Below, in pieces: positions 38,452 to 46,690 of a stretch of DNA of 64,000 bases. The notes below the pieces were generated by a model. The model was not told the DNA's origin. It made no database searches and saw only the letters and a list, made by a program, of their open reading frames with translations. A program made the position numbers and the translations under genes. Numbering within the stretch: position 1 is the first letter of the stretch; every line of letters begins with the position of its first letter. The stretch comes from Streptomyces olivaceoviridis (GTDB taxonomy: Bacteria; Actinomycetota; Actinomycetes; Streptomycetales; Streptomycetaceae). The stretch lies in assembly GCF_014650115.1 (NCBI RefSeq), contig NZ_BMUI01000008.1:186001-250000 (forward strand). The letters are read 5' to 3'.

Positions 38452-39345
38452 ATGCACCACGATGTCGCGGAGGCGGTCCTGCGCTCCCTGCACGCACCCG
38501 GCCGGCCTCCGGAGCGGTTGCTGCTCACCGGCTGGTTCAGCTTCCGGGACGGGGAGGCGACGGCCGGGGACGTGCTCGCGCAGCAGCACATGTCGGCCGC
38601 GCTGACCAGGGCGGGCATCCGGCACGAGACGGCGTGGAGCCCCGGCTTCCGGCCCGGTGAGCTGTCGCTGGAGACGGCCGACCCGCGGGCGTACGACACC
38701 CTGCTGTTCGTGTGCGGTCCCGTGCACGGGCCGCAAGTGGCCGCTCTGCACGGAAGGTTCGGGTTGTGCAGACGACTGGCGGCCGGGGTCTCGGTGGTCG
38801 ATCCGGCGGACCCGGCGGTCACCGGTTTCCACGCGATCGTCGCGCGGGACGGCACCGCCGCCCCGGCCCGGCGCGATCTCGCCGCCGACGCCCCGACGGG
38901 CCCGCTGCCGCCCGTCGCCGGAGTGGTCCTCTCCCACGGCCAGGGCGAGTACGGGGCACGCCGCCGGCACGCGGAGGTGACCGAGCGGATCACCGGCTGG
39001 CTGGCCGGCAAGGACTGCGCGCGGGTGCCGGCCGACTCCCGGCTGGCCACCGACGACTGGCGGCTGTGCGCCACCGCCGAGCAGTTCCTCGCCCTCGTGG
39101 CCCGCCTCGACCTGGTCGTCACCACCCGGCTGCACGGCCTGGTGCTGGGCCTGCGCACCGGCACCCCGGTGATCGCGGTCGATCCGGTGGCGGGCGGCGC
39201 CAAGGTCAGCGCCCAGGCCCGCGCCCTCGACTGGCCGGCGCTGGTGGCGGCGGACGCGCTGACGCCGGACATCCTGGACCACTGGTGGGAGTGGGCGCTG
39301 TCCGGGGCGGGCCGGACGGCCGCCGCCTGTCACTCGATGCGCTGA
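38452..39345 (+). CDS. Polysaccharide pyruvyl transferase family protein
   Basis: 297 residues. The CsaB/PssM-type fold is suggested by LLLTGWFSFRDGEATAGDVLA near the start (sugar-site 'G.GN.GD' region in variant form), a middle strand DTLLFVCGPVHGP, and the characteristic VVTTRLHGLVLGLRTGTPVIAVDP near residue 220-245. These enzymes put a pyruvate ketal on wall or capsule sugars, or act as GT-B-like relatives. GGAG lies seven bases before ATG 38452. It is divergent from the heptose operon and plausibly modifies its product. Confidence 0.8.
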   Translation: MHHDVAEAVLRSLHAPGRPPERLLLTGWFSFRDGEATAGDVLAQQHMSAALTRAGIRHETAWSPGFRPGELSLETADPRAYDTLLFVCGPVHGPQVAALHGRFGLCRRLAAGVSVVDPADPAVTGFHAIVARDGTAAPARRDLAADAPTGPLPPVAGVVLSHGQGEYGARRRHAEVTERITGWLAGKDCARVPADSRLATDDWRLCATAEQFLALVARLDLVVTTRLHGLVLGLRTGTPVIAVDPVAGGAKVSAQARALDWPALVAADALTPDILDHWWEWALSGAGRTAAACHSMR

Positions 39346-39446
39346 CCGGGCGCGGCGAGTCGTGTAGCGCGCCCGGCCGGGGGCACTCGGCGCGGCGACG
39401 GCCGGCCGTTCACGGGCCGCCGCGTTCCACGCAGGAGGTAACGACC

Positions 39447-40016
39447 ATGGGTCACGGCGGAAACGTCATCCAGGAGCTGACCACGGACCACCGCGAGGTC
39501 GAGGAGATCTTCGGCCGCATCGAGGCCCTGCCGCCCGGCTCCCAGGAACGCAAGACCCTCTGCGACCAGGCCACGATCGAACTGGTCCGCCACTCGGTCG
39601 CCGAGGAGGCCTACCTCTACCCGGCGGTGCGCCGGCACCTGACGGGCGGGGACGCCCTGGCCGACAAGGAACTGGCGGACCACGCCAAGGCCGAGCAGAT
39701 CATGAAGGACCTGGAGGGCTGCCAGGCGGACGATCCGCGGTTCGACTCGCTGATGGCGCAGCTGATGAGCGAGATCCGGTCCCATGTGACGGACGAGGAG
39801 CAGAACCTCTTCCCGCAGCTGGAGGCGGCCTGTCCCCCGGATGCGCTGATGGACCTCGGTGACAAGGTCCGCCGGGCGAAGAAGACGGCGCCCACCCGTC
39901 CGCACCCGTCGGCACCGGACACTCCCCCGGCCAACAAGCTGCTGGCACCGGGGGCCGGTCTGGTCGACCGGATGCGCGACGCGCTGACGGGGCGGGGCAA
40001 GGAGAGCCAGGGCTGA
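39447..40016 (+). CDS. Hemerythrin HHE cation-binding domain protein
   Basis: 189 residues. The HHE domain (about 1-135) shows VIQELTTDHREVEEIFGRI, VRHSVAEEAYLYPAVRRHL and IRSHVTDEEQNLFPQLE, supplying His/Glu ligands for a di-iron centre (His 15, H/E in RHSVAEE, HVTDEEQ). A Pro/Ala linker leads to a short C-terminal helix (LVDRMRDALTG). The protein may bind O2, NO or iron; actinobacterial members of this kind are often stress-induced. AGGAGG precedes ATG 39447. It is convergent with the DUF3040-like gene. Confidence 0.9.
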   Translation: MGHGGNVIQELTTDHREVEEIFGRIEALPPGSQERKTLCDQATIELVRHSVAEEAYLYPAVRRHLTGGDALADKELADHAKAEQIMKDLEGCQADDPRFDSLMAQLMSEIRSHVTDEEQNLFPQLEAACPPDALMDLGDKVRRAKKTAPTRPHPSAPDTPPANKLLAPGAGLVDRMRDALTGRGKESQG

Positions 40017-40027
40017 GCGAGGCCGTC

Positions 40028-40056
40028 GCCGCCCGGGCCCGCGGGGGCCGGGCGGC
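40028..40056. terminator. Shared terminator between convergent genes
   Basis: GCCGCCCGG / CCGGGCGGC, a 9-bp perfect stem with an 11-base loop, 12 bases past the hemerythrin stop and ahead of the oppositely oriented DUF3040-like stop. It can serve both strands. Confidence 0.6.
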
Positions 40057-40126
40057 GCCGGCCTGTGGACTCACGCGTTCGGGTCCAGGTCCAGCGTCCG
40101 GACTCGCCCCAGCGCCGGGCCGCGCC

Positions 40127-40477
40127 TCACAGCCACGGTTGCGTGCCACGGGGCGTCCGGGCGCCGGAGCGGGGACGGGTGCGGGTCGCCCGGCACAGCA
40201 GCCGGAACACCTGGAAGAGGGCCAGCGGCCACAGCAGCGCGAAGCACCACAGCAACGCGGGGTCCGAGGTGCGGATGCCCATGACGGCGACGAACACCGA
40301 CGCGACCGTCAGCAGCAGCACCGCCACCGGCAGCCAGACCTCGCGCGGGGCGGCGCCCATACGGCGCGCGAACCGCCGGTCCCGTCGCAGGTCCGCCTCG
40401 ATCCGCAACAGCGCCAGCCGCTCGCGCGGTGACAGCCGTACCTCGTCGCGCATCTCCCACATCTCCCAGTCGTCCAC
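40127..40477 (-). CDS. Small two-helix membrane protein (DUF3040-like)
   Basis: About 116 residues from GTG 40477, which follows GGAGGAGG. Residues 14-40 are LSPRERLALLRIEADLRRD, then REVWLPVAVLLLTVASVFVAVMG and LLWCFALLWPLALFQVFRLL form two transmembrane helices before a basic tail. DUF3040 proteins have this amphipathic-plus-two-helix layout and unknown function. It is divergent from the small one-helix membrane gene at 40739. Confidence 0.7.
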   Translation of the reverse strand: MDDWEMWEMRDEVRLSPRERLALLRIEADLRRDRRFARRMGAAPREVWLPVAVLLLTVASVFVAVMGIRTSDPALLWCFALLWPLALFQVFRLLCRATRTRPRSGARTPRGTQPWL

Positions 40478-40600
40478 GGCAACGCCACCTCCTCCGCCGA
40501 TCGGCGGCATCCGGGTCCCGGGCGACCGAGTTCCCCGGTCGGCCCGGCCGATGCGGTGCCGTGGCGGCCGGGCGGACGAGGGGTGAGGAGGCTTGTGGGA

Positions 40601-40630
40601 ACCCGGGGTGGAGAAAACTCCACCCCGGGT
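40601..40630. promoter_or_regulatory. Perfect 13-bp-arm hairpin between two divergent membrane genes
   Basis: ACCCGGGGTGGAG / CTCCACCCCGGGT with a four-A loop, a perfect 30-base hairpin. It lies 124 bases before one start and 109 before the other, where both genes run away from it, so a terminator role is hard to explain. Confidence 0.55.
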
Positions 40631-40738
40631 CCGGTGGCCACCCTGACTGAATCGCGGCCCTCGCACGGTCCACGATGGAGCCGGTCCAGCCTCCGTACGT
40701 CCGGCCGTCCGCCGTCGTCCGCCCCGCGAGGAGCCACC

Positions 40739-40918
40739 GTGTCCGAGTCCACCGAGGTCCAGCCGACGGTTCGGTCGGCGGCCCAGCAGACGGTTCAGCC
40801 GACGGCTCGGTCGGCGGCCCAGCCGGCCGAGGAACACCCGATGTGGCCCTGGGTGGTCGTCGCGGCCGTCGTGGCCGGCGTGGTCATCGTCCTCGTCAAC
40901 GTGCTGATGACGGCCTGA
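40739..40918 (+). CDS. Small single-pass membrane protein
   Basis: 59 residues from GTG 40739 (GAGGAG seven bases upstream). The N-terminus is a hydrophilic Ser/Gln/Ala stretch made of two 12-residue repeats (VQPTVRSAAQQT, VQPTARSAAQPA); then EEHPMWPWVVVAAVVAGVV forms one membrane helix ending LVNVLMTA. There is no signal-peptidase or lipobox site. The family is unknown; many such one-helix proteins are regulators or fillers of membrane complexes. The N-terminus probably faces the cytoplasm. Confidence 0.6.
   Translation: MSESTEVQPTVRSAAQQTVQPTARSAAQPAEEHPMWPWVVVAAVVAGVVIVLVNVLMTA
40760..40822 (+). repeat. 36-bp direct repeat in the small membrane gene
   Basis: Two 27-base near-identical blocks starting at 40760 and 40796 (36-base period, one substitution), coding the two 12-residue repeats of the protein. 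Confidence 0.8.
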
Positions 40919-41127
40919 GCCGGTTCGTCCCCGGAGCGCCCGTGGTGCGGGAGCGGTCGGCGTACCGCATAGTGAACACAGCTCTCGCACCAGGTCGGCC
41001 GGGGAGGACCGGGGCTGCCCGCACCACGCCTTCGCCCCCGGGGCCGCCGCGACGACGCTGAGCGGCCGGCACGGGTAGGACCGGCCCCCCGGAAGCGACG
41101 CGCCCGGCGGCGCACAAAGGAGGCTGT

Positions 41128-42342
41128 ATGTCGTCCCACGACCCGGCAGTGCTCGACTGCCCCTTCGACTTCGCCGACGCACTGGAGTACGACCCAGCGC
41201 TGGACGCCCTGGCACGGCGCGGCCCGGTCAGCCGGATCCGGTTGCCCTACGGCGAGGCGGAGGCGTGGCTGGTGACCAGTTTCGCCGGAGTGCGCCAGGT
41301 GACGTGCGATCCCCGGTTCAGCCGGGCGGCGATCGTCGGACGCGACTATCCGAGGATGACGCCCGAGCCGATCGTGTCACCCGAGTCGATCAACGTGACG
41401 GACCCTCCGCACGCCACCCGGCTGCGGCACGTGGCGGCCCAGGCGTTCACCCGGGAGCGGGTGGCGGCCATGCGGCCGGCCGTGGACCGGGTGGTGGCCG
41501 GGCTGCTGACGGCGATGGACGAGGCGGGGCCGCCCGCGGACCTGGTCACCCATCTGTCCGTGCCGCTGCCCCACCTGACGATCTGCGAGCTGCTCGCCGT
41601 CCCCGAGGCCGACCGCGACGAGCTGCGCGCGCACACCATGCGGCTGCTGGCCACGTCGCCGGACGCGCGGAAGGACGCGGCCGACGCCAAGGCCTGCCTG
41701 CGGACGTACTTCGCCGAACGGATCCCGGCCCGGCGGAGCTCGCCGGGCGAGGACCTGCTCAGCACGCTGGCCACCGCCCCGGTGCCGGAGGGCGAGGAAC
41801 CGCTGAGCGACGACGAGCTGGCGGTCCTGGCGGTGACGCTCATCCTCAGCGGCAACGACACCGCGACCTGCCAGATCAGCGACATCGCCTATCTGCTGCT
41901 GACCCGGCCCGAGGAGATGGCCGCGCTCGCGCGCGACCCCGGGCGGTTCCCCGGCGCGCTGGAGGAGCTGCTGCGGTTCATCCCGTTCCGCAAGGGCGTG
42001 GGCATCCCGCGGATCGCGCTGGAGGACGCGGAGATCGAGGGCGTCCCGATCCGCGCGGGCGACTACGTGCACGTGTCCTACCTCGCGGCCAACCGGGACC
42101 CGGACGTCTTCCCCGACCCGCACAGACTCGACCTGGAACGGCCCGTGCGCCCGCACATGACCTTCGGCTGGGGCGGGCACCACTGCCTCGCCGCACCGCT
42201 CGCACGGGCGGAGCTGGACAGCGCGGTCTCCGGCCTGCTGGCCCGCTTCCCCAAACTGCGCCTCGACGTCCCCGCCGAGGACATCGAGTGGGACAACGGC
42301 ACCATCCGCCGCTTCCCGCTGAGTCTGCCGGTCACCTGGTGA
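41128..42342 (+). CDS. Cytochrome P450
   Basis: 404 residues, bacterial class I size. Heme loop FGWGGHHCLAAPLARAEL (Cys ligand about 350; Ala where most have Gly two residues after the Cys), K-helix ELLRF with ExxR in ALEELLR, and I-helix LILSGNDTATCQ, in which the usual Ala/Gly-Gly-x-Asp/Glu-Thr reads Ser-Gly-Asn-Asp-Thr. It hydroxylates an unknown substrate using electrons from a ferredoxin and reductase, none encoded beside it. Strong AGGAGG before ATG 41128. It sits alone, so it is not clearly part of an antibiotic cluster. Confidence 0.94.
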   Translation: MSSHDPAVLDCPFDFADALEYDPALDALARRGPVSRIRLPYGEAEAWLVTSFAGVRQVTCDPRFSRAAIVGRDYPRMTPEPIVSPESINVTDPPHATRLRHVAAQAFTRERVAAMRPAVDRVVAGLLTAMDEAGPPADLVTHLSVPLPHLTICELLAVPEADRDELRAHTMRLLATSPDARKDAADAKACLRTYFAERIPARRSSPGEDLLSTLATAPVPEGEEPLSDDELAVLAVTLILSGNDTATCQISDIAYLLLTRPEEMAALARDPGRFPGALEELLRFIPFRKGVGIPRIALEDAEIEGVPIRAGDYVHVSYLAANRDPDVFPDPHRLDLERPVRPHMTFGWGGHHCLAAPLARAELDSAVSGLLARFPKLRLDVPAEDIEWDNGTIRRFPLSLPVTW

Positions 42343-42478
42343 GGCCGGGCCGGGCCACCACGGCGACGCGGTGGCCCGGCCCCGTCGCCCATCCCGTCTC
42401 CACCGAGTGGGTGCCTTCCGGGCCCGGGGCGCGGTGTCCTGCCGCCGCGGGCCGCCCCGGGCTCCTAGCCTCGGCGGC

Positions 42479-43222
42479 ATGCTGGGGCTTCCTTCTCGTG
42501 TCCGTGCCTGTCTGTTCGACCTCGACGGCGTGCTCACCCAGACCGCGAAAGTGCACGCGGCTGCCTGGAAGGAGATGTTCGACGGCTACCTCCGCGAGCG
42601 CGCGACCCGTGAGGGGACCGCGTTCGTCCCCTTCGACGCGGTCGACGACTACGACGAGTACGTGGACGGGCGGCCCCGTGAGGACGGGGTGCGCACGTTC
42701 CTCGCCTCGCGCGGGGTGCACCTGCCCGAGGGATCGCCGGACGACCCGCCGGAGGCGGAGACCGTGAACGGTCTGGGCAGCCGGAAGAACAACCTGGTCC
42801 TACGGCGGATCCGCGAGGACGGCGTGGAGCCCTACGAGGGCTCGGTCCGTTTCGTGCACGCGGTGCGCGAGGCCGGACTGCGCTGCGCGGTGGTGTCGTC
42901 CAGCGCGAACTGCCGGGACGTCCTGGTGGCGGCCGGGATCGAGGACCTGTTCGACGAGCGGATCGACGGCGTGGTGGCACGCGAGCGCCATCTGCGCGGC
43001 AAGCCAGCCCCGGACACCTTCCTGGAGGCGGCCCGCGGACTGGGCCTCCCACCGGACGAGGCGGCCGTGTTCGAGGACGCCCTGGCCGGTGTCGAGGCGG
43101 GCCGGGCGGGACGGTTCGGCGTGGTCGTGGGCGTCGACCGGGTGGGCCAGGCGGAGCAACTGCGCGAGCACGGGGCCGATGTGGTGGTCCGGGACCTGGC
43201 CGAGCTCCTGGAGTCGCGGTGA
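42479..43222 (+). CDS. pgmB: Beta-phosphoglucomutase-like HAD hydrolase
   Basis: 247 residues. HAD motifs: ACLFDLDGVLTQTAKVHAAAW (nucleophile Asp and acid Asp), a large cap domain with the KLD-like NNLVLRRI segment, VVSSSANCRDVLVAAG, GKPAPDTFLEAA and FEDALAGVEAGRAG. Beta-PGM turns beta-glucose 1-phosphate into glucose 6-phosphate. Its stop overlaps the GTG of the GH65 gene (GTGA), and it would take over that enzyme's product. The long cap insertion (about 35-80, rich in Asp/Tyr/Arg) matches the family form that is fused or coupled to GH65. Confidence 0.88.
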   Translation: MLGLPSRVRACLFDLDGVLTQTAKVHAAAWKEMFDGYLRERATREGTAFVPFDAVDDYDEYVDGRPREDGVRTFLASRGVHLPEGSPDDPPEAETVNGLGSRKNNLVLRRIREDGVEPYEGSVRFVHAVREAGLRCAVVSSSANCRDVLVAAGIEDLFDERIDGVVARERHLRGKPAPDTFLEAARGLGLPPDEAAVFEDALAGVEAGRAGRFGVVVGVDRVGQAEQLREHGADVVVRDLAELLESR

Positions 43223-45615
43223 TCACTCATCCCAGCTACACGGTCGAGCCGTGGTGCCTGCGCGAGACCGAGCTCAATCTCGATGTGCTCGCCCAGAGCG
43301 AATCGGTGTTCGCGCTGTCCAACGGGCACGTCGGATGGCGCGGCAACCTCGACGAGGGAGAGCCGCACGGACTGCCCGGCGCCTATCTCAACGGTGTCTA
43401 CGAGCGGCACCCGCTGCCGTACGCGGAGGCGGGCTACGGATATCCCGAGTCCGGCGAGACGATGATCAACGTCACCGACGGCAAGGTCATCCGCCTGCTC
43501 GTGGACGACCACCCGTGCGATCTGCGCTACGGCCGGCTGCGGGCGCACGAGCGGGTCCTGGACTTCCGCTCCGGTGTGCTCAGCCGGACCGCGCGGTGGA
43601 CGTCGCCCGGCGGCCGTACCGTCCGGATCACCTCCCGCCGGCTCGTCTCCTTCACCCAGCGCGCGGTCGCCGCGATCGTCTACGAGGTGGAGCCGGTCGA
43701 CGGACCGACGACGGTCGCCGTGCAGTCCGAGCTGGTCGCCAACGAACAACTGCCCAGCTTCCACGGCGACCCGCGCGTCGCGGCGGCGACCGAATCCCCG
43801 CTGATGCCCGAGGAGCACTTCGCGCAGAACACCCGGCTACGGCTCGTGCACTGCACCGGCAGCAGCAGGCTGCGGGTCGGTACGGCGGCCGACCACCTCG
43901 TCGAGGGCCCCGAGAGCACGAAGTGGACGGCGCACAGCGAGCCCGACGTCAGCCGGCTGACGGTGACCGCGGACCTGGTGCCCGGTCAGCCGCTGCGGCT
44001 GGTCAAGTTCGTGGCCTACGGCTGGTCCGGCGAGCGTTCGCTGCCGGCCGTGCACGACCAGGTGGACGGTGCGGTGGCGGCAGCCGTCAGCACCGGCTGG
44101 GACGGGCTGGTCGCCGCCCAGCGGGCGTACCTGGACCGCTTCTGGGCCGGCGCGGACGTCGAGGTGGAGGGAGACGTGCAGATCCAGCAGGCGGTGCGGT
44201 TCGCTCTCTTCCATGTGCTCCAGGCGGCGGCCCGCGGCGAGAACCGGGCGATCCCCGCGAAGGGCCTGACCGGAACCGGGTACGACGGACACTCCTTCTG
44301 GGACACCGAGTCCTATGTGCTGCCCGTCCTGACCTTCACCGCGCCGGAGGCCGTCGCGTCGGCGCTGCGCTGGCGGCACCGGACGCTGCCGGCGGCGCGG
44401 GAGCGCGCGCGTCAACTCGGGCTGTCCGGAGCGACGTTCCCCTGGCGGACCATCGACGGCGCCGAGTGCTCCGCCTACTGGCCCGCCGGTACCGCCGCCT
44501 TCCACGTCAACGCCGACATCGCCATGGCCGTCGTGCGGTACGTCATGGTGACCGGGGACGAGGAGTTCGAGCGCGCCGAGGGGCTCGACCTCCTCGTGGA
44601 CACCGCCCGGCTGTGGCGCTCCCTCGGTCACCACGACCCGGAGGGCGTCTTCCACATCGACGGGGTCACCGGTCCGGACGAGTACAGCGCCTTCGCCCGG
44701 GACAACCTGTACACGAACCTGATGGCCCGGCAGAATCTGCTGGCCGCCGCCGACGCGGCGGTGCGTCATCCGCACCGGGCCGCGGAACTCGGCGTCGACG
44801 ACGAGGAGGCCGCGGTGTGGCGGGACGCGGCGGCCCGTATGGCGCTGCCGTACAACGAATCCCTCGGTGTCCACGAGCAGTCGGCCGGCTTCACGAGCTT
44901 CCAGCGCTGGAACTTCGAGGCCACCCCGCCCGACGACTACCCGCTGCTGCTGAACTACCCCTACTTCGACCTGTACCGCAAGCAGGTGGTGAAGCAGGCC
45001 GACCTGGTGCTGGCCATGATGGAGTGCCCGCACGCCTTCACCGAGGAGCAGAAGGCGCGCAATTTCGCCTACTACGAGGCGCTGACCGTCCGCGACTCCT
45101 CCCTCTCGGCGTCCTGCCAGGCGGTGCTCGCCGCCGAGACCGGTCATCTGCGCCTGGCCTACGCCTACCTCGGCGAGGCCGCGCTGATGGACCTGGACGA
45201 CCTGGAGCACAACACCCGTGACGGGCTGCACATCGCCTCCCTGGCCGGAACCTGGATCGCCCTCGTCGCGGGCTTCGGGGGGATGCGCCGGTACCTCGGC
45301 GAGGACGGGAAGCCGGGAATGCTGGCGTTCACACCGCGCTTGCCGGAAGCGCTGTCCAGGGTGGCGTTCACCGTGCTGGTGCGCGGACGCAGGCTGAAGG
45401 TGGACGTCGGCCGGTCCCGGGTGCGCTACCGGCTGGTGGAGGGCGGACCACTGGACGTGCTCCACCACGGGGAGCTGACGCCCCTGACCACCGACGGGCC
45501 GGTCGACCGCCCGATGCCCCCCGCTCCCACGCGTCCGGAACCCCAGCAGCCGCCGGGCCGCCGTCCGGCGGGCCTGCCCGTCGGGGAGGAGGACCGGGCT
45601 GAGACACTGGAGTAG
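43219..45615 (+). CDS. GH65 maltose/trehalose-type phosphorylase
   Basis: 798 residues. Beta-sandwich N-terminal domain, then the (alpha/alpha)6 barrel with GHSFWDTESYVLPVL, the acid catalyst GPDEYSAFARDNLYTN (Glu about 492), and the phosphate-site block LYRKQVVKQADLVLAMM. A Pro-rich tail follows residue 770. It phosphorolyses an alpha-linked glucose disaccharide to glucose and beta-glucose 1-phosphate, with pgmB finishing the path to glucose 6-phosphate. The GTG start overlaps the pgmB stop. The gene upstream at 3269 shares the fold but a different gene context, so the two probably differ in substrate. Confidence 0.92.
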   Translation: MITHPSYTVEPWCLRETELNLDVLAQSESVFALSNGHVGWRGNLDEGEPHGLPGAYLNGVYERHPLPYAEAGYGYPESGETMINVTDGKVIRLLVDDHPCDLRYGRLRAHERVLDFRSGVLSRTARWTSPGGRTVRITSRRLVSFTQRAVAAIVYEVEPVDGPTTVAVQSELVANEQLPSFHGDPRVAAATESPLMPEEHFAQNTRLRLVHCTGSSRLRVGTAADHLVEGPESTKWTAHSEPDVSRLTVTADLVPGQPLRLVKFVAYGWSGERSLPAVHDQVDGAVAAAVSTGWDGLVAAQRAYLDRFWAGADVEVEGDVQIQQAVRFALFHVLQAAARGENRAIPAKGLTGTGYDGHSFWDTESYVLPVLTFTAPEAVASALRWRHRTLPAARERARQLGLSGATFPWRTIDGAECSAYWPAGTAAFHVNADIAMAVVRYVMVTGDEEFERAEGLDLLVDTARLWRSLGHHDPEGVFHIDGVTGPDEYSAFARDNLYTNLMARQNLLAAADAAVRHPHRAAELGVDDEEAAVWRDAAARMALPYNESLGVHEQSAGFTSFQRWNFEATPPDDYPLLLNYPYFDLYRKQVVKQADLVLAMMECPHAFTEEQKARNFAYYEALTVRDSSLSASCQAVLAAETGHLRLAYAYLGEAALMDLDDLEHNTRDGLHIASLAGTWIALVAGFGGMRRYLGEDGKPGMLAFTPRLPEALSRVAFTVLVRGRRLKVDVGRSRVRYRLVEGGPLDVLHHGELTPLTTDGPVDRPMPPAPTRPEPQQPPGRRPAGLPVGEEDRAETLE

Positions 45616-45646
45616 CACGGCGGGACCAGACCGGTGAGGGGGCGCG

Positions 45647-46537
45647 ATGGACCACGACGTGCGGCGGCGCATCGACCTGGAGGGCGTCCCCGAGACACTG
45701 TTGTGGAATCTCCATCAGCGGGCCTACGAGGCACGGCAGCCGCACCCCGTGCTCGACGACCCGAAGGCGATCGAGCTCGTCGAGCGCATCGACTACCCCT
45801 TCGAAGAGACCTTCGGCACGCCCTCCCCGCTCCTGGCCCAGGGGCAGGCCCTGCGGGTGCGCACCTTCGACGACGCCGTCAGGGCCTTCCTCCGGGAGCA
45901 TCCCCGCGGCACCGTCGTCACGCTCGCCGAAGGGCTGGAGACGCAGTTCTGGCGGGTCGACAACGGCCGTGCGCACTGGCTCTGCGTCGAACTCCCGCAG
46001 ACGGCGAAGGTGCGCCAGGCGCTGCTGCCGGACGAGGAACGCCGCCGGACGCTGGCGCGGTCGGCGCTGGACCCGTCCTGGCGGGACGAGGTGGACCCCT
46101 CGCACGGCGTGCTCGTCACCGCCCAGGGCCTGCTGATGTATCTGCGCCCGGCCGAGGTGCGGCAGCTGATCGCCGGCTGCGCCGAGGCGTTCCCCGGCGG
46201 ATCGATGGTCTTCGACGCGGTGCCGCGGTGGTTCGGCGAACGCACTCTGAGCGGTCGGATGAGGACGGCGCAGGGCTACGTCACCCCGCCCATGCCCTGG
46301 GCGCTCGACGCCGGTGAGCTGCCGAAGATCCGCACGGCGCACCCGGCCGTCACCGAGGTGCGCGAACTGCCGCTGCCGCGCGGACGCGGCGCGTACTTCG
46401 GCGTGGTCTGGCCCGTGCTGCGGCGAGTGCCGGGGGCGCGCAACATCCGGCCGACCATGACCGTCCTGACCCGGTTCCGCCCGACCGCCCGGACCGCACG
46501 CGAACATGCTGGGCCCACCGTCCGCTACACACCGTGA
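45647..46537 (+). CDS. Class I SAM-dependent methyltransferase, LCM/TcmP-like family
   Basis: 296 residues of the PF04072 (leucine carboxyl methyltransferase-like) family: ETLLWNLHQRAYEARQP, RVRTFDDAVRAFLREHP, TVVTLAEGLETQFWRVD (motif I, glycine-poor for a SAM site), WLCVELPQTAKVRQAL and VLVTAQGLLMYL. TcmP-type relatives methylate carboxyl or phenolic groups of polyketides; others are uncharacterised. No biosynthetic core gene is near. The start at 45647 follows GAGGGGGCGCG. It ends 154 bases before dhaK and may be transcribed independently. Confidence 0.85.
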   Translation: MDHDVRRRIDLEGVPETLLWNLHQRAYEARQPHPVLDDPKAIELVERIDYPFEETFGTPSPLLAQGQALRVRTFDDAVRAFLREHPRGTVVTLAEGLETQFWRVDNGRAHWLCVELPQTAKVRQALLPDEERRRTLARSALDPSWRDEVDPSHGVLVTAQGLLMYLRPAEVRQLIAGCAEAFPGGSMVFDAVPRWFGERTLSGRMRTAQGYVTPPMPWALDAGELPKIRTAHPAVTEVRELPLPRGRGAYFGVVWPVLRRVPGARNIRPTMTVLTRFRPTARTAREHAGPTVRYTP

Positions 46538-46635
46538 AGAGGGGTGGTCGCAGGTGACCTTCGCCGCCGCAAGGTCGATACTTCCAGTAGACGGGACGGG
46601 CGGCTTCCCCCTCGGGAGGTCGTCAGTGCGCCGGT

Positions 46636-46655
46636 GACCTGCGAAGACACAGGTC
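46636..46655. promoter_or_regulatory. Operator-like inverted repeat upstream of dhaK
   Basis: GACCTG / CAGGTC arms with an 8-base gap, 36 bases before dhaK. A GGTGACCT block occurs twice 80 bases apart (46553 and 46633), the second overlapping the left arm. It could be a regulator site for the dha operon. Confidence 0.35.
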
Positions 46656-46690
46656 TTGGGCTCAACCGCCAAGCTCACGAGGAGATACGC

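Noticed and set aside
40601..40630. Intrinsic terminator
   Set aside because: Both flanking genes start away from it, so no known transcript ends here.
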